NCBI RefSeq assembly: GCF_020731285.1
Contig: NZ_JAJFOW010000026.1
Location: 38,666 to 102,665 of the forward strand
Source: Cohnella baijiui
GTDB taxonomy: Bacteria > Bacillota > Bacilli > Paenibacillales > Paenibacillaceae
Direction of reading: 5' to 3'
DNA: 64,000 nucleotides
Part shown: positions 1 through 7,638 of the stretch, piece by piece
How positions within the stretch are numbered: position 1 is the stretch's first letter
Layout: each line of letters starts with the position of its first letter
Translations under genes and position numbers: made by a program
Notes under the pieces: model-generated
Databases searched by the model: none
The model's input: only the letters and a program-made list of their open reading frames with translations
Told to the model about the DNA's origin: nothing

Positions 1-154
1 ACCTCCATAGCAGTCGTCCATCTCAGTTGCGTTGAATACCTTCACTAGAGTTAGACGATGACCGAGCCCAAAGGTTTCGTTTTTTTCCCGGGGCGGGACG
101 CCGGTCATGGAATCGGGAGGCTTCGAAACGTTGGCGGAACGGTGTGTATCCCGC
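1..154. other. No gene recognised at window start
   Basis: I see no convincing gene here. Short open frames exist on both strands, but none has a ribosome binding site or a recognisable protein pattern. The stretch runs into the direct-repeat array that follows. Confidence 0.4.
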
Positions 155-300
155 GAACCGACGCGCGGAACGCGATACCGACGACGCCATATGGACACAC
201 GCGAAGCAACGGCATGACACCGAATGGACGCACGCGAACGCAATGCCACGACGCCATATGGACGCGCGCGAACGCAGTGCCACGGCGCCGAATGCAGCTT
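155..300. repeat. Short direct-repeat array, ~33-34 bp period
   Basis: The motif C(C/G)A(T/A)ATGGAC, followed by a GCG-rich stretch, recurs at about 189, 221, 255 and 289, a spacing of 32-34 bp. The copies are degenerate: two read CATATGGAC and one CGAATGGAC. The array abuts the 3' end of the DUF2621 gene. Its period differs from the ~51-bp arrays elsewhere in the window, so it may be a separate family. Confidence 0.6.
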
Positions 301-740
301 CAGCCGAGCAGGTGGCGGTACGGCGTATAATCGATCTGATTCTTCTCGAGGAAGTTGATCAGGAACGTGTGATCCCGCTTCGGCGTGGCGAGGATGTAAC
401 CCCGGATGCAATGCTCCTCCGTCACGTGGGGCTCGCCGCTCTCGACCGCGAGCTGCCCGATCTGGGCGGCGATCGAATGCTTGGCGATGTCGCGGAACGC
501 GCTCGGAACCGGGGAGACGAGCTTGTCCAGCAGCGCTTTGGTTTCCTCGGTCCAAAGCGGCCGGCTCAGTTCGACCCAGTGATTTTGCCAGTCGAGCTTC
601 GACTTGCCGTCGGATTTCGGCAGCACTTTCAAAAATTTGCGAAACATAAAGAATCCGCCGATAGCCATAAACGCCACCAGCACGATCGTCCAAAACCCGA
701 TGCTGTACATAAACCAGTCGGGAGCGGATTTCATCCACAT
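300..740 (-). CDS. yneK: DUF2621 family membrane-anchored protein (YneK-like)
   Basis: The 146-residue protein has one N-terminal hydrophobic segment (about residues 8-32) followed by a soluble domain of about 110 residues, so it is probably an inner-membrane protein with a cytoplasmic tail. Length and layout match the DUF2621 family typified by B. subtilis YneK. Its function is unknown; in bacilli it lies near cytochrome-c-biogenesis and sporulation genes, which I cannot verify here. The gene is alone on the minus strand, head-to-head with the endonuclease IV gene. The family assignment rests on overall pattern recognition rather than a catalytic motif. Confidence 0.7.
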   Translation of the reverse strand: MWMKSAPDWFMYSIGFWTIVLVAFMAIGGFFMFRKFLKVLPKSDGKSKLDWQNHWVELSRPLWTEETKALLDKLVSPVPSAFRDIAKHSIAAQIGQLAVESGEPHVTEEHCIRGYILATPKRDHTFLINFLEKNQIDYTPYRHLLG

Positions 741-877
741 CTTCCGTCACCTCGTTTCTAAATTATAGCCGATTTCTAGATTTATTTCGACGTTCGCGAT
801 ACAATAGGGGGTGATTTTAATGGGACGAGCCGGGCCCTCTCGGGCTAGCGGCGTCCGATTCGGAGAGGAGCATGATT

Positions 878-2008
878 ATGCTGAAGATCGGTTCGCACGT
901 GTCTTTTTCGGACAAGGGGTTGCTCACCGCGACCAATGAAGCGAAAACCTACGGTTCCAGCACCTTCATGATATACACCGGGGCCCCGCAGAACACGCGG
1001 CGCAAGCCCATTGAGAACCTGTACATTCCCGAAGGCCGCGAAGCGATGGCGGAAGCCGGCATCGGCGAGATCGTCGTGCACGCGCCCTACATTATCAATC
1101 TCGGCTCTTATAAGGAAGACACGTTCGATCTGGCGGTCAACTTCCTGCAGGAAGAGATTCGCCGGACGAACGCGATCGGCGTGAAAAACATCGTCCTGCA
1201 CCCGGGCGCCTACACGGACAAGGATGCGGAGTACGGCATCGCGCGCATCGCGGAAGGCCTGAACGAAGTGTTGGAGGCGACCAAGGAGACCGACGTCAAT
1301 ATCGCGCTCGAGACGATGGCGGGCAAAGGCTCGGAGATCGGGCGGAGCTTCGAGGAGCTCGCGGCCATCATCGAAAAGGTGCGCGACAATCACCGTCTGA
1401 CCGTCTGTCTGGATACGTGCCACGTGCACGATGCGGGATACGACATCGTCAACGACCTGGACGGCGTGCTGAAGCGGTTCGACGAGGTCGTCGGCCTGGA
1501 CCGCATCGCGGTCGTCCACTTGAACGACAGCAAAAATCCGGTCGGCGCCGCCAAGGACCGCCACGCGCCGGTCGGATCGGGCTGGCTCGGTTACGAGGCG
1601 CTCAACAACGTGGTCAACCACGAGCTGCTCCGCGACCGTCCGTTCGTGCTCGAGACGCCTTGGATCGGGAAAAAAGCGGGCGGCGAACGCCCGATGTACG
1701 AAGCGGAAATCGCGCTCCTGCGCGGCGACGTGGACGCGCGCTTCGGCGGCGAGTTCCTGGAGGACGTCGAGCGTCTCCATCATTTTTTCCAGAAGCAGGA
1801 CATTCATCCCCGCTCGTTCATCCTGAACACGTGGGAGGTGCTCAAGTCCGACGCCAAGGCAAAGAAGGCCGATCCGCGCGAGCCGATGGAGCGGCTGTAC
1901 GACCTGGCGATCGAGCACCGCGTCCTGTCGCCGGAATACAGCGAAGAAGCGGTCAATCAGCGCCTGACCGTTTACCTCGCCGGCAAGGAATGGCTGGCCA
2001 AGGTTTAA
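878..2008 (+). CDS. nfo: Endonuclease IV-type AP endonuclease with C-terminal extension
   Basis: This TIM-barrel AP endonuclease (xylose-isomerase-like fold) would cut 5' of abasic sites in base-excision repair. Metal-ligand motifs of the family are visible in order: the HAPYIINLGS block, the HPG block near residue 107, the LETMAGKG block with its Glu, the LDTCHVHDAGYD block, and HLNDSK followed by DRHAPVGSG. I chose the ATG at 878 because the ribosome binding site (GGAGAGGAG, ending at 870) is 7 nt upstream, whereas the ATG at 872 would be only 1 nt away. At 376 residues it is about 80-90 longer than typical Nfo. The extra C-terminal segment is mostly charged and helical, with no known domain that I recognise. 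Confidence 0.88.
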   Translation: MLKIGSHVSFSDKGLLTATNEAKTYGSSTFMIYTGAPQNTRRKPIENLYIPEGREAMAEAGIGEIVVHAPYIINLGSYKEDTFDLAVNFLQEEIRRTNAIGVKNIVLHPGAYTDKDAEYGIARIAEGLNEVLEATKETDVNIALETMAGKGSEIGRSFEELAAIIEKVRDNHRLTVCLDTCHVHDAGYDIVNDLDGVLKRFDEVVGLDRIAVVHLNDSKNPVGAAKDRHAPVGSGWLGYEALNNVVNHELLRDRPFVLETPWIGKKAGGERPMYEAEIALLRGDVDARFGGEFLEDVERLHHFFQKQDIHPRSFILNTWEVLKSDAKAKKADPREPMERLYDLAIEHRVLSPEYSEEAVNQRLTVYLAGKEWLAKV

Positions 2009-2051
2009 CGGACGCAATCCGCAATCGAAGGAAAGAGGTCGGAACTTACCC

Positions 2052-2954
2052 ATGAGTCAAAACGTGTATCAACCGCAAGACGCCAAGGGGCGCGACGACA
2101 AGACGAACCGCGCGAGAATGCTGATCTCCTGCCCGGATCGCGCGGGTATCGTTGCGGCCGTGTCGCAATTCCTGTACGAGCAGGGCGCGAACATCGTCCA
2201 ATCGGATCAGTACACCATGGACCCCGAAGGCGGCATGTTCTTCATGCGCATCGAGTTCGACCTGCAGAACCTGGAGCAGAATCTGCCTTCCCTGCAGGAG
2301 GACTTTACGCGCGTCGCGGACCGCTTCGAGATGCGCTGGAGCGTCTACCGCGCCAGCCGCAAGAAGCGTCTTGCCATTTTCGTTTCGAAGGAAGACCACT
2401 GTCTGCTGGAGCTGCTCTGGCAATGGCAGGCCGGCGACCTGGAAGCGGACATCGCCATGGTCATCAGCAACCACAACGATATGCGCGGGCTCGTCGAGTC
2501 GTTCGGCATTCCGTACCATCATATCCCCGTGACGCCGGACACGAAGGCGGAAGCCGAGCGCCAGCAGCTCGAGCTGACGTCCGGCAAGGTCGATCTGGTC
2601 ATTCTGGCCCGCTACATGCAGATCGTGACGCCCAAGTTCATCGAGCGCTTCACGAACCGGATCATCAATATTCACCACTCGTTCCTGCCGGCATTCGTGG
2701 GCGGGAAGCCGTATCAACAAGCGTACGATCGCGGCGTCAAGCTGATCGGAGCTACCGCGCACTACGTGACGGCCGAGCTCGACGCCGGTCCGATCATCGA
2801 GCAGGACGTCCAGCGCGTCAGTCACCGCGATAACGTCTCGGAGCTGAAGCGGATGGGCCGCCATATCGAGCGGATCGTGCTCGCCCGCGCCGTGAAGTGG
2901 CATGCGGAAGACCGTCTCGTCGTCTATCAAAACAAGACCGTCGTCTTTATCTAG
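2052..2954 (+). CDS. purU: Formyltetrahydrofolate deformylase PurU
   Basis: It hydrolyses 10-formyl-THF to formate and THF, balancing one-carbon pools and feeding PurT-type purine synthesis. An N-terminal ACT domain (about residues 20-100, beginning RARMLISCPDRAGIVAAVS) precedes a formyltransferase-fold hydrolase domain (about 105-290). The catalytic triad of the family is present: N206 and H208 in NIHHSFLPAF, and D244 in AELDAGPIIEQ. The length of 300 aa is slightly above the usual 280-290 because of a charged N-terminal leader. It lies 43 bp after nfo and 23 bp before a small gene that ends in a terminator, so it may share their transcript. Confidence 0.95.
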   Translation: MSQNVYQPQDAKGRDDKTNRARMLISCPDRAGIVAAVSQFLYEQGANIVQSDQYTMDPEGGMFFMRIEFDLQNLEQNLPSLQEDFTRVADRFEMRWSVYRASRKKRLAIFVSKEDHCLLELLWQWQAGDLEADIAMVISNHNDMRGLVESFGIPYHHIPVTPDTKAEAERQQLELTSGKVDLVILARYMQIVTPKFIERFTNRIINIHHSFLPAFVGGKPYQQAYDRGVKLIGATAHYVTAELDAGPIIEQDVQRVSHRDNVSELKRMGRHIERIVLARAVKWHAEDRLVVYQNKTVVFI

Positions 2955-2977
2955 GCGCGGCTGACTGGAGACGAGCG

Positions 2978-3181
2978 ATGACGGAGCAGCGGAAGATCGT
3001 CGAAGGGCGCGTCGCTTACGACGTGGAGAACGACGAGTGGGTCATGTACGTGGACGACAAGTTCGTCGAGATGGGCGACCTGTACGCGGCGGTCAATCGG
3101 CGGCTAGCCGAGCAAGGCGAGCCGCCCTTGGTTGCCGGCGATGAATTGGAAGTCAAGCTTCGGCGCGCGCAAACCGGCTGA
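2978..3181 (+). CDS. Small hypothetical protein, 67 aa
   Basis: This is a short acidic protein with an ATG at 2978 and a GGAG-containing ribosome binding site (2967-2970). It begins MTEQRKIVEG and has alternating hydrophobic and charged residues suggesting a small alpha/beta fold. No family is recognised. It is 23 bp downstream of purU. The stop codon lies inside the loop of a rho-independent terminator, so this gene closes the nfo-purU transcription unit. Codon use is like that of its neighbours. Confidence 0.6.
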   Translation: MTEQRKIVEGRVAYDVENDEWVMYVDDKFVEMGDLYAAVNRRLAEQGEPPLVAGDELEVKLRRAQTG

Positions 3182-3196
3182 CAAAGCCGGTTTTTG
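3171..3196 (+). terminator. Rho-independent terminator overlapping the preceding stop codon
   Basis: The stem AAACCGGC / GCCGGTTT encloses a loop containing the TGA stop, followed by a T run. It closes the nfo-purU-small-gene unit before the transketolase gene. Confidence 0.85.
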
Positions 3197-3428
3197 TGCT
3201 AGTTGGAGGTCTCGCGGGATCGCGGGGCAGGGGCTTGCAAATGCAGGTTCATTCCTTGTTTTTCGCGCGCTCCGCACCCTCTCTTGTCCGTACAAGCCGT
3301 GTGGTAATATGAGGGTCGGCGTGGTACAATAGGCAGGATTAACTGCACCGAGTTAAAGGATTAACGTACATTGCGCATGTCACGAGCATCTATCGTTCGT
3401 GCAAATAGAGAAGGAGGACCTCTTACGT

Positions 3429-5444
3429 ATGACAACAAGTTCCAAAACGGTTGAGCAACTGTCCGTCACGACGATCCGTACCTTGGCGATCGACGCCATC
3501 GAGAAGGCGAAGTCCGGCCATCCCGGCATGCCGATGGGCGCCGCTCCGATGGGCTATCAGCTATTCGCGAAGACGATGAAGCACAATCCGTCGCATCCGG
3601 AATGGATCGACCGCGACCGCTTCGTCCTCTCGGCCGGCCACGGCTCGATGCTGCTCTACTCCCTGCTTCACCTGAGCGGCTACGATCTGCCAATCGAAGA
3701 GCTGAAGAACTTCCGTCAATGGGGCTCCAAGACGCCGGGCCACCCGGAGTTCGGCCACACGGCGGGCGTCGACGCGACGACCGGTCCGCTCGGCCAAGGC
3801 ATCGCGATGGCGGTCGGCATGGCGATGGCGGAAGCGCAGCTGGGCGCTACATACAACCGCGATGGCTTTGACGTCATCAACCACTTTACCTACTCCATCT
3901 GCGGCGACGGCGACCTGTCCGAAGGCATCTCGTCCGAGTCGGCTTCGCTCGCCGGCCACCTGCAGCTCGGCAAGCTGGTCGTCCTGTACGATTCGAACGA
4001 TATTTCTCTCGACGGCGAGTTGAGCCTCTCGTTCTCCGAAAGCGTCAAAAAACGCTTCGAAGGCTACAACTGGCAAGTGCTCCGCGTCGATGACGGCAAC
4101 GACCTGAACGCGCTGGCGAAGGCGATCGCCGAAGCCCAGGCCGAAACGTCCAAGCCGACGTTGATCGAAGTGAAGACGGTCATCGGCTTCGGCTCGCCCA
4201 ACAAGGGCGGCAAGGGCGGCCACGCCGGCCCGCACGGCTCTCCGCTCGGCACCGAGGAAGCCAAGCTGACGAAAAGCTTCTACGAGTGGGATCACCCGGA
4301 CTTCTTCGTGCCGGACGAAGTGCGCGCGCACTTTGCCGAAGTGAAGGCAAAAGGCGAAGCGGCGAATGCCGCTTGGGACGAGCAATTCGCGAAGTACAAG
4401 GCCGCGCATCCGGAGCTGGCCGCCCAGTTGGAGCAGGCGCTCGCCCGCGAGCTGCCGCAAGGCTGGGATAAAGAGCTGCCGGTTTACTCGACCGAGGACA
4501 AGCCTCTGTCCACCCGCGTCGCATCCGGCAACGCGCTGAACGGACTCGCCAAGAACGTTCCGAACCTCGTTGGCGGCTCGGCCGACCTGGAGAGCTCCAC
4601 GATGACGCATTTGAAGGGGCTGCCGGTCTACAACGCGAGCGACTACGCGGGCCGCAACATCTACTTCGGCGTCCGCGAATTCGGCATGGCGGCGGCGATG
4701 AACGGCATTTCGCTGCATGGCGGCCTGCGCGTATACGGCGGCACGTTCTTCGTATTTACCGACTATCTGCGTCCGGCCGTCCGCCTCGCCAGCATCATGA
4801 AGCAGCCGGTCGTCTACGTGCTGACGCACGACTCCATCGCCGTCGGCGAAGACGGTCCGACGCACGAGCCGATCGAGCAGCTCGCTTCGATCCGGGTTAT
4901 TCCGGGACTGACCGTCATCCGTCCGGCGGACGGCAACGAGACTTCGGCGGCTTGGGCATACGCGCTCGAGAACACGGACAACCCGGTCGCGCTGGTGCTG
5001 ACCCGTCAGAATCTGCCGATCCTGGCGGGCACGGCCGAAAAGGCGCGCCAAGGCATCAAGCAAGGCGGCTACATCGTCTCCGAAGCCGCGAACGGGCAGC
5101 CGCAAGGCATCCTGATCGCGACGGGCTCCGAGGTGCAGCTCGCGGTCGCTTCCCAGAAGGCGTTGGCGGAGCAGGGCATTCATGTCCGCGTCGTGAGCCT
5201 GCCGAGCTGGGATCTGTTCGAAGCGCAATCGCAGGAGTACCGCGACAGCGTCATTCCGAAGGGGATCAAGGCGCGTCTCGCGATCGAGATGGCTTCTCCG
5301 TTCGGATGGGAGCGCTATGTCGGCGATAGCGGCGCCGTGCTGGGCATCACCACGTTCGGCGCATCCGCGCCAGGCGACCGTGTCATCGCGGAATACGGCT
5401 TTACGGTCGAGAACGTCGTCGCGCAATTCAAGAAGCTGGTGTAA
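3429..5444 (+). CDS. tkt: Transketolase
   Basis: This thiamine-diphosphate enzyme of the non-oxidative pentose phosphate pathway moves two-carbon units between ketoses and aldoses. At 671 residues it has the normal length. The ThDP/Mg site GDGDLSEG begins near residue 159, and the catalytic Glu of the second domain lies in VREFGMAAAMNGI (E417). The donor-binding DSNDISLDG and GKGGHAGPHGSPLG blocks are also present. The ATG at 3429 follows the ribosome binding site AAGGAGG (3411-3417) by 11 nt, which fits better than an in-frame upstream TTG/GTG. The gene is followed by ppnP 37 bp away, with a terminator after that. Confidence 0.97.
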   Translation: MTTSSKTVEQLSVTTIRTLAIDAIEKAKSGHPGMPMGAAPMGYQLFAKTMKHNPSHPEWIDRDRFVLSAGHGSMLLYSLLHLSGYDLPIEELKNFRQWGSKTPGHPEFGHTAGVDATTGPLGQGIAMAVGMAMAEAQLGATYNRDGFDVINHFTYSICGDGDLSEGISSESASLAGHLQLGKLVVLYDSNDISLDGELSLSFSESVKKRFEGYNWQVLRVDDGNDLNALAKAIAEAQAETSKPTLIEVKTVIGFGSPNKGGKGGHAGPHGSPLGTEEAKLTKSFYEWDHPDFFVPDEVRAHFAEVKAKGEAANAAWDEQFAKYKAAHPELAAQLEQALARELPQGWDKELPVYSTEDKPLSTRVASGNALNGLAKNVPNLVGGSADLESSTMTHLKGLPVYNASDYAGRNIYFGVREFGMAAAMNGISLHGGLRVYGGTFFVFTDYLRPAVRLASIMKQPVVYVLTHDSIAVGEDGPTHEPIEQLASIRVIPGLTVIRPADGNETSAAWAYALENTDNPVALVLTRQNLPILAGTAEKARQGIKQGGYIVSEAANGQPQGILIATGSEVQLAVASQKALAEQGIHVRVVSLPSWDLFEAQSQEYRDSVIPKGIKARLAIEMASPFGWERYVGDSGAVLGITTFGASAPGDRVIAEYGFTVENVVAQFKKLV

Positions 5445-5481
5445 TTCGCACCGTTGCTGATCCATAGGAGGCTGTCCGTTC

Positions 5482-5799
5482 ATGTCGCAATTCGATAACG
5501 TAAGCGTAGTAAAGCAAGCCAACGTCTACTTCGACGGCAAAGTGACGAGCCGCACCGTGCTGTTCGCGGACGGCACGCGCAAGACGCTGGGCATCATGCT
5601 CCCGGGCGAGTACGAGTTCGGTACCGCCGAAGCCGAAATCATGGAATTTCTGGCCGGCGAGCTGACCGTCCAGCTGCCCGGCAGCGACGAGTGGATCGCG
5701 ATCTCCGGCACGGGCGAATTCACCGTCCCGGCCAACAGCAAGTTCAAGCTCAAGGTGACCCAGGTCGCCGACTATGTCTGCTCGTATCTGAGCGCTTAA
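5482..5799 (+). CDS. ppnP: Pyrimidine/purine nucleoside phosphorylase PpnP (DUF1255)
   Basis: This 105-residue cupin-fold protein is of the YaiE/PpnP family, which phosphorolyses several purine and pyrimidine nucleosides to base and ribose-1-phosphate. Family signatures are visible: the N-terminal FDNVSVVKQANVYFDGKV, the central LGIMLPGEYEFGT, and GEFTVPANSKFKLKV near the C-terminus. The ribosome binding site AGGAGG (5467-5472) is well placed. The position after transketolase makes metabolic sense, because ribose-1-phosphate enters the pentose phosphate pool. A strong terminator follows. Confidence 0.92.
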   Translation: MSQFDNVSVVKQANVYFDGKVTSRTVLFADGTRKTLGIMLPGEYEFGTAEAEIMEFLAGELTVQLPGSDEWIAISGTGEFTVPANSKFKLKVTQVADYVCSYLSA

Positions 5800-5833
5800 G
5801 CCAGGACGCGGGGACAAAGGGCATGGAGAAGAA

Positions 5834-5862
5834 GGGACCGAGCCGCCGCTCGGTCCCTTTTT
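5834..5862 (+). terminator. Rho-independent terminator after ppnP
   Basis: A perfect 10-bp stem (GGGACCGAGC / GCTCGGTCCC) with a 4-nt loop is followed by a run of T. Confidence 0.93.
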
Positions 5863-5910
5863 ACGCATAGAGGAAGCCGGTTTGACTTGGTTTGCTCGCT
5901 AGACGCTTGG

Positions 5911-6098
5911 TTAATTGCAATCGTTACATCTAATTTTCACGTTTGAGGACCTGTAGAGTCGTTTAGTTGCATTTGTACATGTAAAAAGTTGGAAAAACTT
6001 TGCAAAACCCCCGTTTTCACAATAATAGATGTAGATTTGCAACAAATCGAGGAATTTGGCGCGATCGACGTCATAGGTAGTGTACTTTTGCAACTAGT
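5911..6098. repeat. Intergenic palindrome array, TTAGTTG/TTAGATG family (locus 1)
   Basis: Four degenerate copies of a ~20-nt core with arms like TTAGTTG...CAACTAA and a TAC(N)TTTG-type loop are centred near 5923, 5973, 6034 and 6087, giving spacings of 50, 61 and 53 bp. The array fills the gap between the ppnP terminator and the GNAT gene. The same family recurs at 45.7-45.9 kb, where the palindromes are cleaner. Confidence 0.6.
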
Positions 6099-6142
6099 TG
6101 GTCGAGATGCTCTCAACGATCCATTCGAAAAGAGGCTATGCC

Positions 6143-6691
6143 ATGACAAAACGCATCCCCCTCGCGGTCGGGATTCGACAGGCCATCTCCGCGGATATCT
6201 CCCGAATGCTGGACGTGCTCGCAGCGTGCAAGCTGGATCTCGAGCGAAAGGGGATCTACCAGTGGACCGACGAATATCCGAATGCGGCGTATTTCGAAGA
6301 CAAGCTCGCGCAATCCCAGTTGTACGTGCTGGAAGGAGAAGAAGGCGTTGCGGGCGCCTTTGTCCTCGACGAGTATCAGATTCCCGAATGGTCTCAGGCG
6401 ACTTGGGTTTATGAAGAGGGCCGGTATCTCGTCCTTCATGCCCTCTTCGTTCATCCGGAGGCGCAAGGGGGCGGGATGGGGAAAAAGGTGCTGAATTTTT
6501 GCGAGGAGACGGCGCGTGCGGGAGACTATGACGGCCTTCGTTTTGACGTCTTCACGGAGAACGAGACGGCGCTAGCCTTCTACGTCAAGCAGGGCTACAG
6601 CCATCGGGGCGATATCATCTTGCCGTTCAAGCCTGAGGGGCACCAGCGCTACTGCTGTTTCGAGAAGATTGTCAGCGCGCGTCTGGGTTGA
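6143..6691 (+). CDS. GNAT family N-acetyltransferase
   Basis: This 182-residue acetyl-CoA-dependent acetyltransferase has an unknown substrate. The acetyl-CoA pyrophosphate loop is visible as HPEAQGGGMGKKVLNF (Q108 to G113), followed by the typical ENETALAFYVKQGY block near the C-terminus. The ATG at 6143 has an AAGAGG ribosome binding site 8 nt upstream. An in-frame TTG at 6098 lies inside the repeat array and is less likely. It is a single gene. The ~60-residue segment before the fold core (CKLDLERKGIYQWTDEYPN) resembles the GNAT group acting on small amines or antibiotics, but no specific activity can be assigned. Confidence 0.85.
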   Translation: MTKRIPLAVGIRQAISADISRMLDVLAACKLDLERKGIYQWTDEYPNAAYFEDKLAQSQLYVLEGEEGVAGAFVLDEYQIPEWSQATWVYEEGRYLVLHALFVHPEAQGGGMGKKVLNFCEETARAGDYDGLRFDVFTENETALAFYVKQGYSHRGDIILPFKPEGHQRYCCFEKIVSARLG

Positions 6692-6759
6692 ACCTTGGCG
6701 GCAGCTCTGCGGCCACTTTTGATGCGGAAATCTGTCGACCACTCCCGCCCTGCGAACTA

Positions 6760-6789
6760 TTGACGGTCCTATGCGCGCCTCGGAATAAT
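6760..6789 (+). promoter_or_regulatory. Candidate sigma-A promoter for the DJ-1/PfpI gene
   Basis: TTGACG, 18 nt, then AATAAT, ending about 40 nt before the ATG at 6828. Only sequence resemblance supports it. Confidence 0.45.
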
Positions 6790-6827
6790 GGAAGAAACGC
6801 CTACCATTTTCCAAAGGGAGTGTTCCG

Positions 6828-7385
6828 ATGTCCAAGCGCGTGTTGATCGTTACCGGCGATGCCGCGGAAGTGTTGGAGGTCTACTATCCGTATTATCGCA
6901 TTCAGGAGGAAGGCTACGAAGCGGTCATCGCTTCGCCGCAAGTCAAGGCGCTGCACACCGTCTGCCACGACTTCATCGAAGGCTGGGATACGTACACGGA
7001 AAAGCCGGCTCACCTGCTGCAATCGCACGTCGCGTTTGCGGATGTCGATCCCTCGCAATACGACGCGCTGATCATTCCCGGCGGACGCGCGCCCGAGTAC
7101 ATTCGCAACGACAAGGACCTGCCCGCGATCATCTCGCACTTTCTGGACGCGGACAAGCCGGTCGGCTCGATCTGCCATGGGGCGCAGGTGTTCCTCGCGC
7201 TCAAGGACCGGTCCTACTTTGCAGGCAAGACGCTGACAGCCTACAACGCCTGCCGGCTCGAGGTCGAGTCGCTCGGGGCGAAGTATCCGGAAGGCACGCT
7301 GCACGTCGACGGCAAGCTCGTCAGCGGCCATGCCTGGCCGGACCTGCCCGGCTTCATGCGGGAGTTTCTCAAGCTGCTGCGCTGA
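6828..7385 (+). CDS. DJ-1/PfpI family protein
   Basis: This 185-residue class-I glutamine-amidotransferase-like protein is of the PfpI/YhbO/YfkM type. Members act as glyoxalase III, deglycase or stress protease; the true activity is debated and cannot be settled from sequence. The nucleophile elbow GSICHGAQ gives C116 followed by H117, and the DALIIPGGRAPEYIRND strand-loop that carries the supporting acid site is intact. An AAGGGAG ribosome binding site precedes the ATG. The gene is monocistronic and converges on the dehydrogenase-PilZ gene. Confidence 0.9.
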   Translation: MSKRVLIVTGDAAEVLEVYYPYYRIQEEGYEAVIASPQVKALHTVCHDFIEGWDTYTEKPAHLLQSHVAFADVDPSQYDALIIPGGRAPEYIRNDKDLPAIISHFLDADKPVGSICHGAQVFLALKDRSYFAGKTLTAYNACRLEVESLGAKYPEGTLHVDGKLVSGHAWPDLPGFMREFLKLLR

Positions 7386-7398
7386 TCGAAAGGAATAG

Positions 7399-7438
7399 AA
7401 ATCTCCGGCTTATCCGAGATGGGTCGGGGATTTTTTGC
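7399..7438 (+). terminator. Weak candidate terminator after the DJ-1/PfpI gene
   Basis: An imperfect stem (AAATCTCCG with CGGGGATTT, including G-U pairs) with a long loop is followed by TTTTTT. The run of T is better than the stem. Confidence 0.4.
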
Positions 7439-7565
7439 GTGAACGGGCGTTGGTTATCTTGTAAATAGTGGTATATTGAATGAGAGTAGAAGGGAGACTT
7501 CAAATTTTTTATGACTTTATAAGTTTTAGCGTAAATCTCCATGCGGCTTTCTATCTTTATATACG

Positions 7566-7607
7566 AAAGGCGCATGCCACTCCGCCCGGAGTTTGCATAC
7601 GCCTTTT
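7566..7607 (-). terminator. Terminator-like hairpin serving the dehydrogenase-PilZ gene (possibly bidirectional)
   Basis: The outer stem AAAGGCG...CGCCTTT is extended by ATGC/GCAT and an inner CTCCG-CCC-GGAG hairpin. It lies 30-70 bp beyond the stop of the minus-strand gene. T runs flank it on both strands but are short. Confidence 0.6.
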
Positions 7608-7638
7608 CCCGTCAATTCCTATTGGTCACCCCAAACCC

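Noticed and set aside
3561..5522. Long minus-strand frame (653 codons) opposite transketolase
   Set aside because: Antisense shadow of a fully conserved transketolase; Arg/Asp/Val-rich composition typical of GC-rich shadows.
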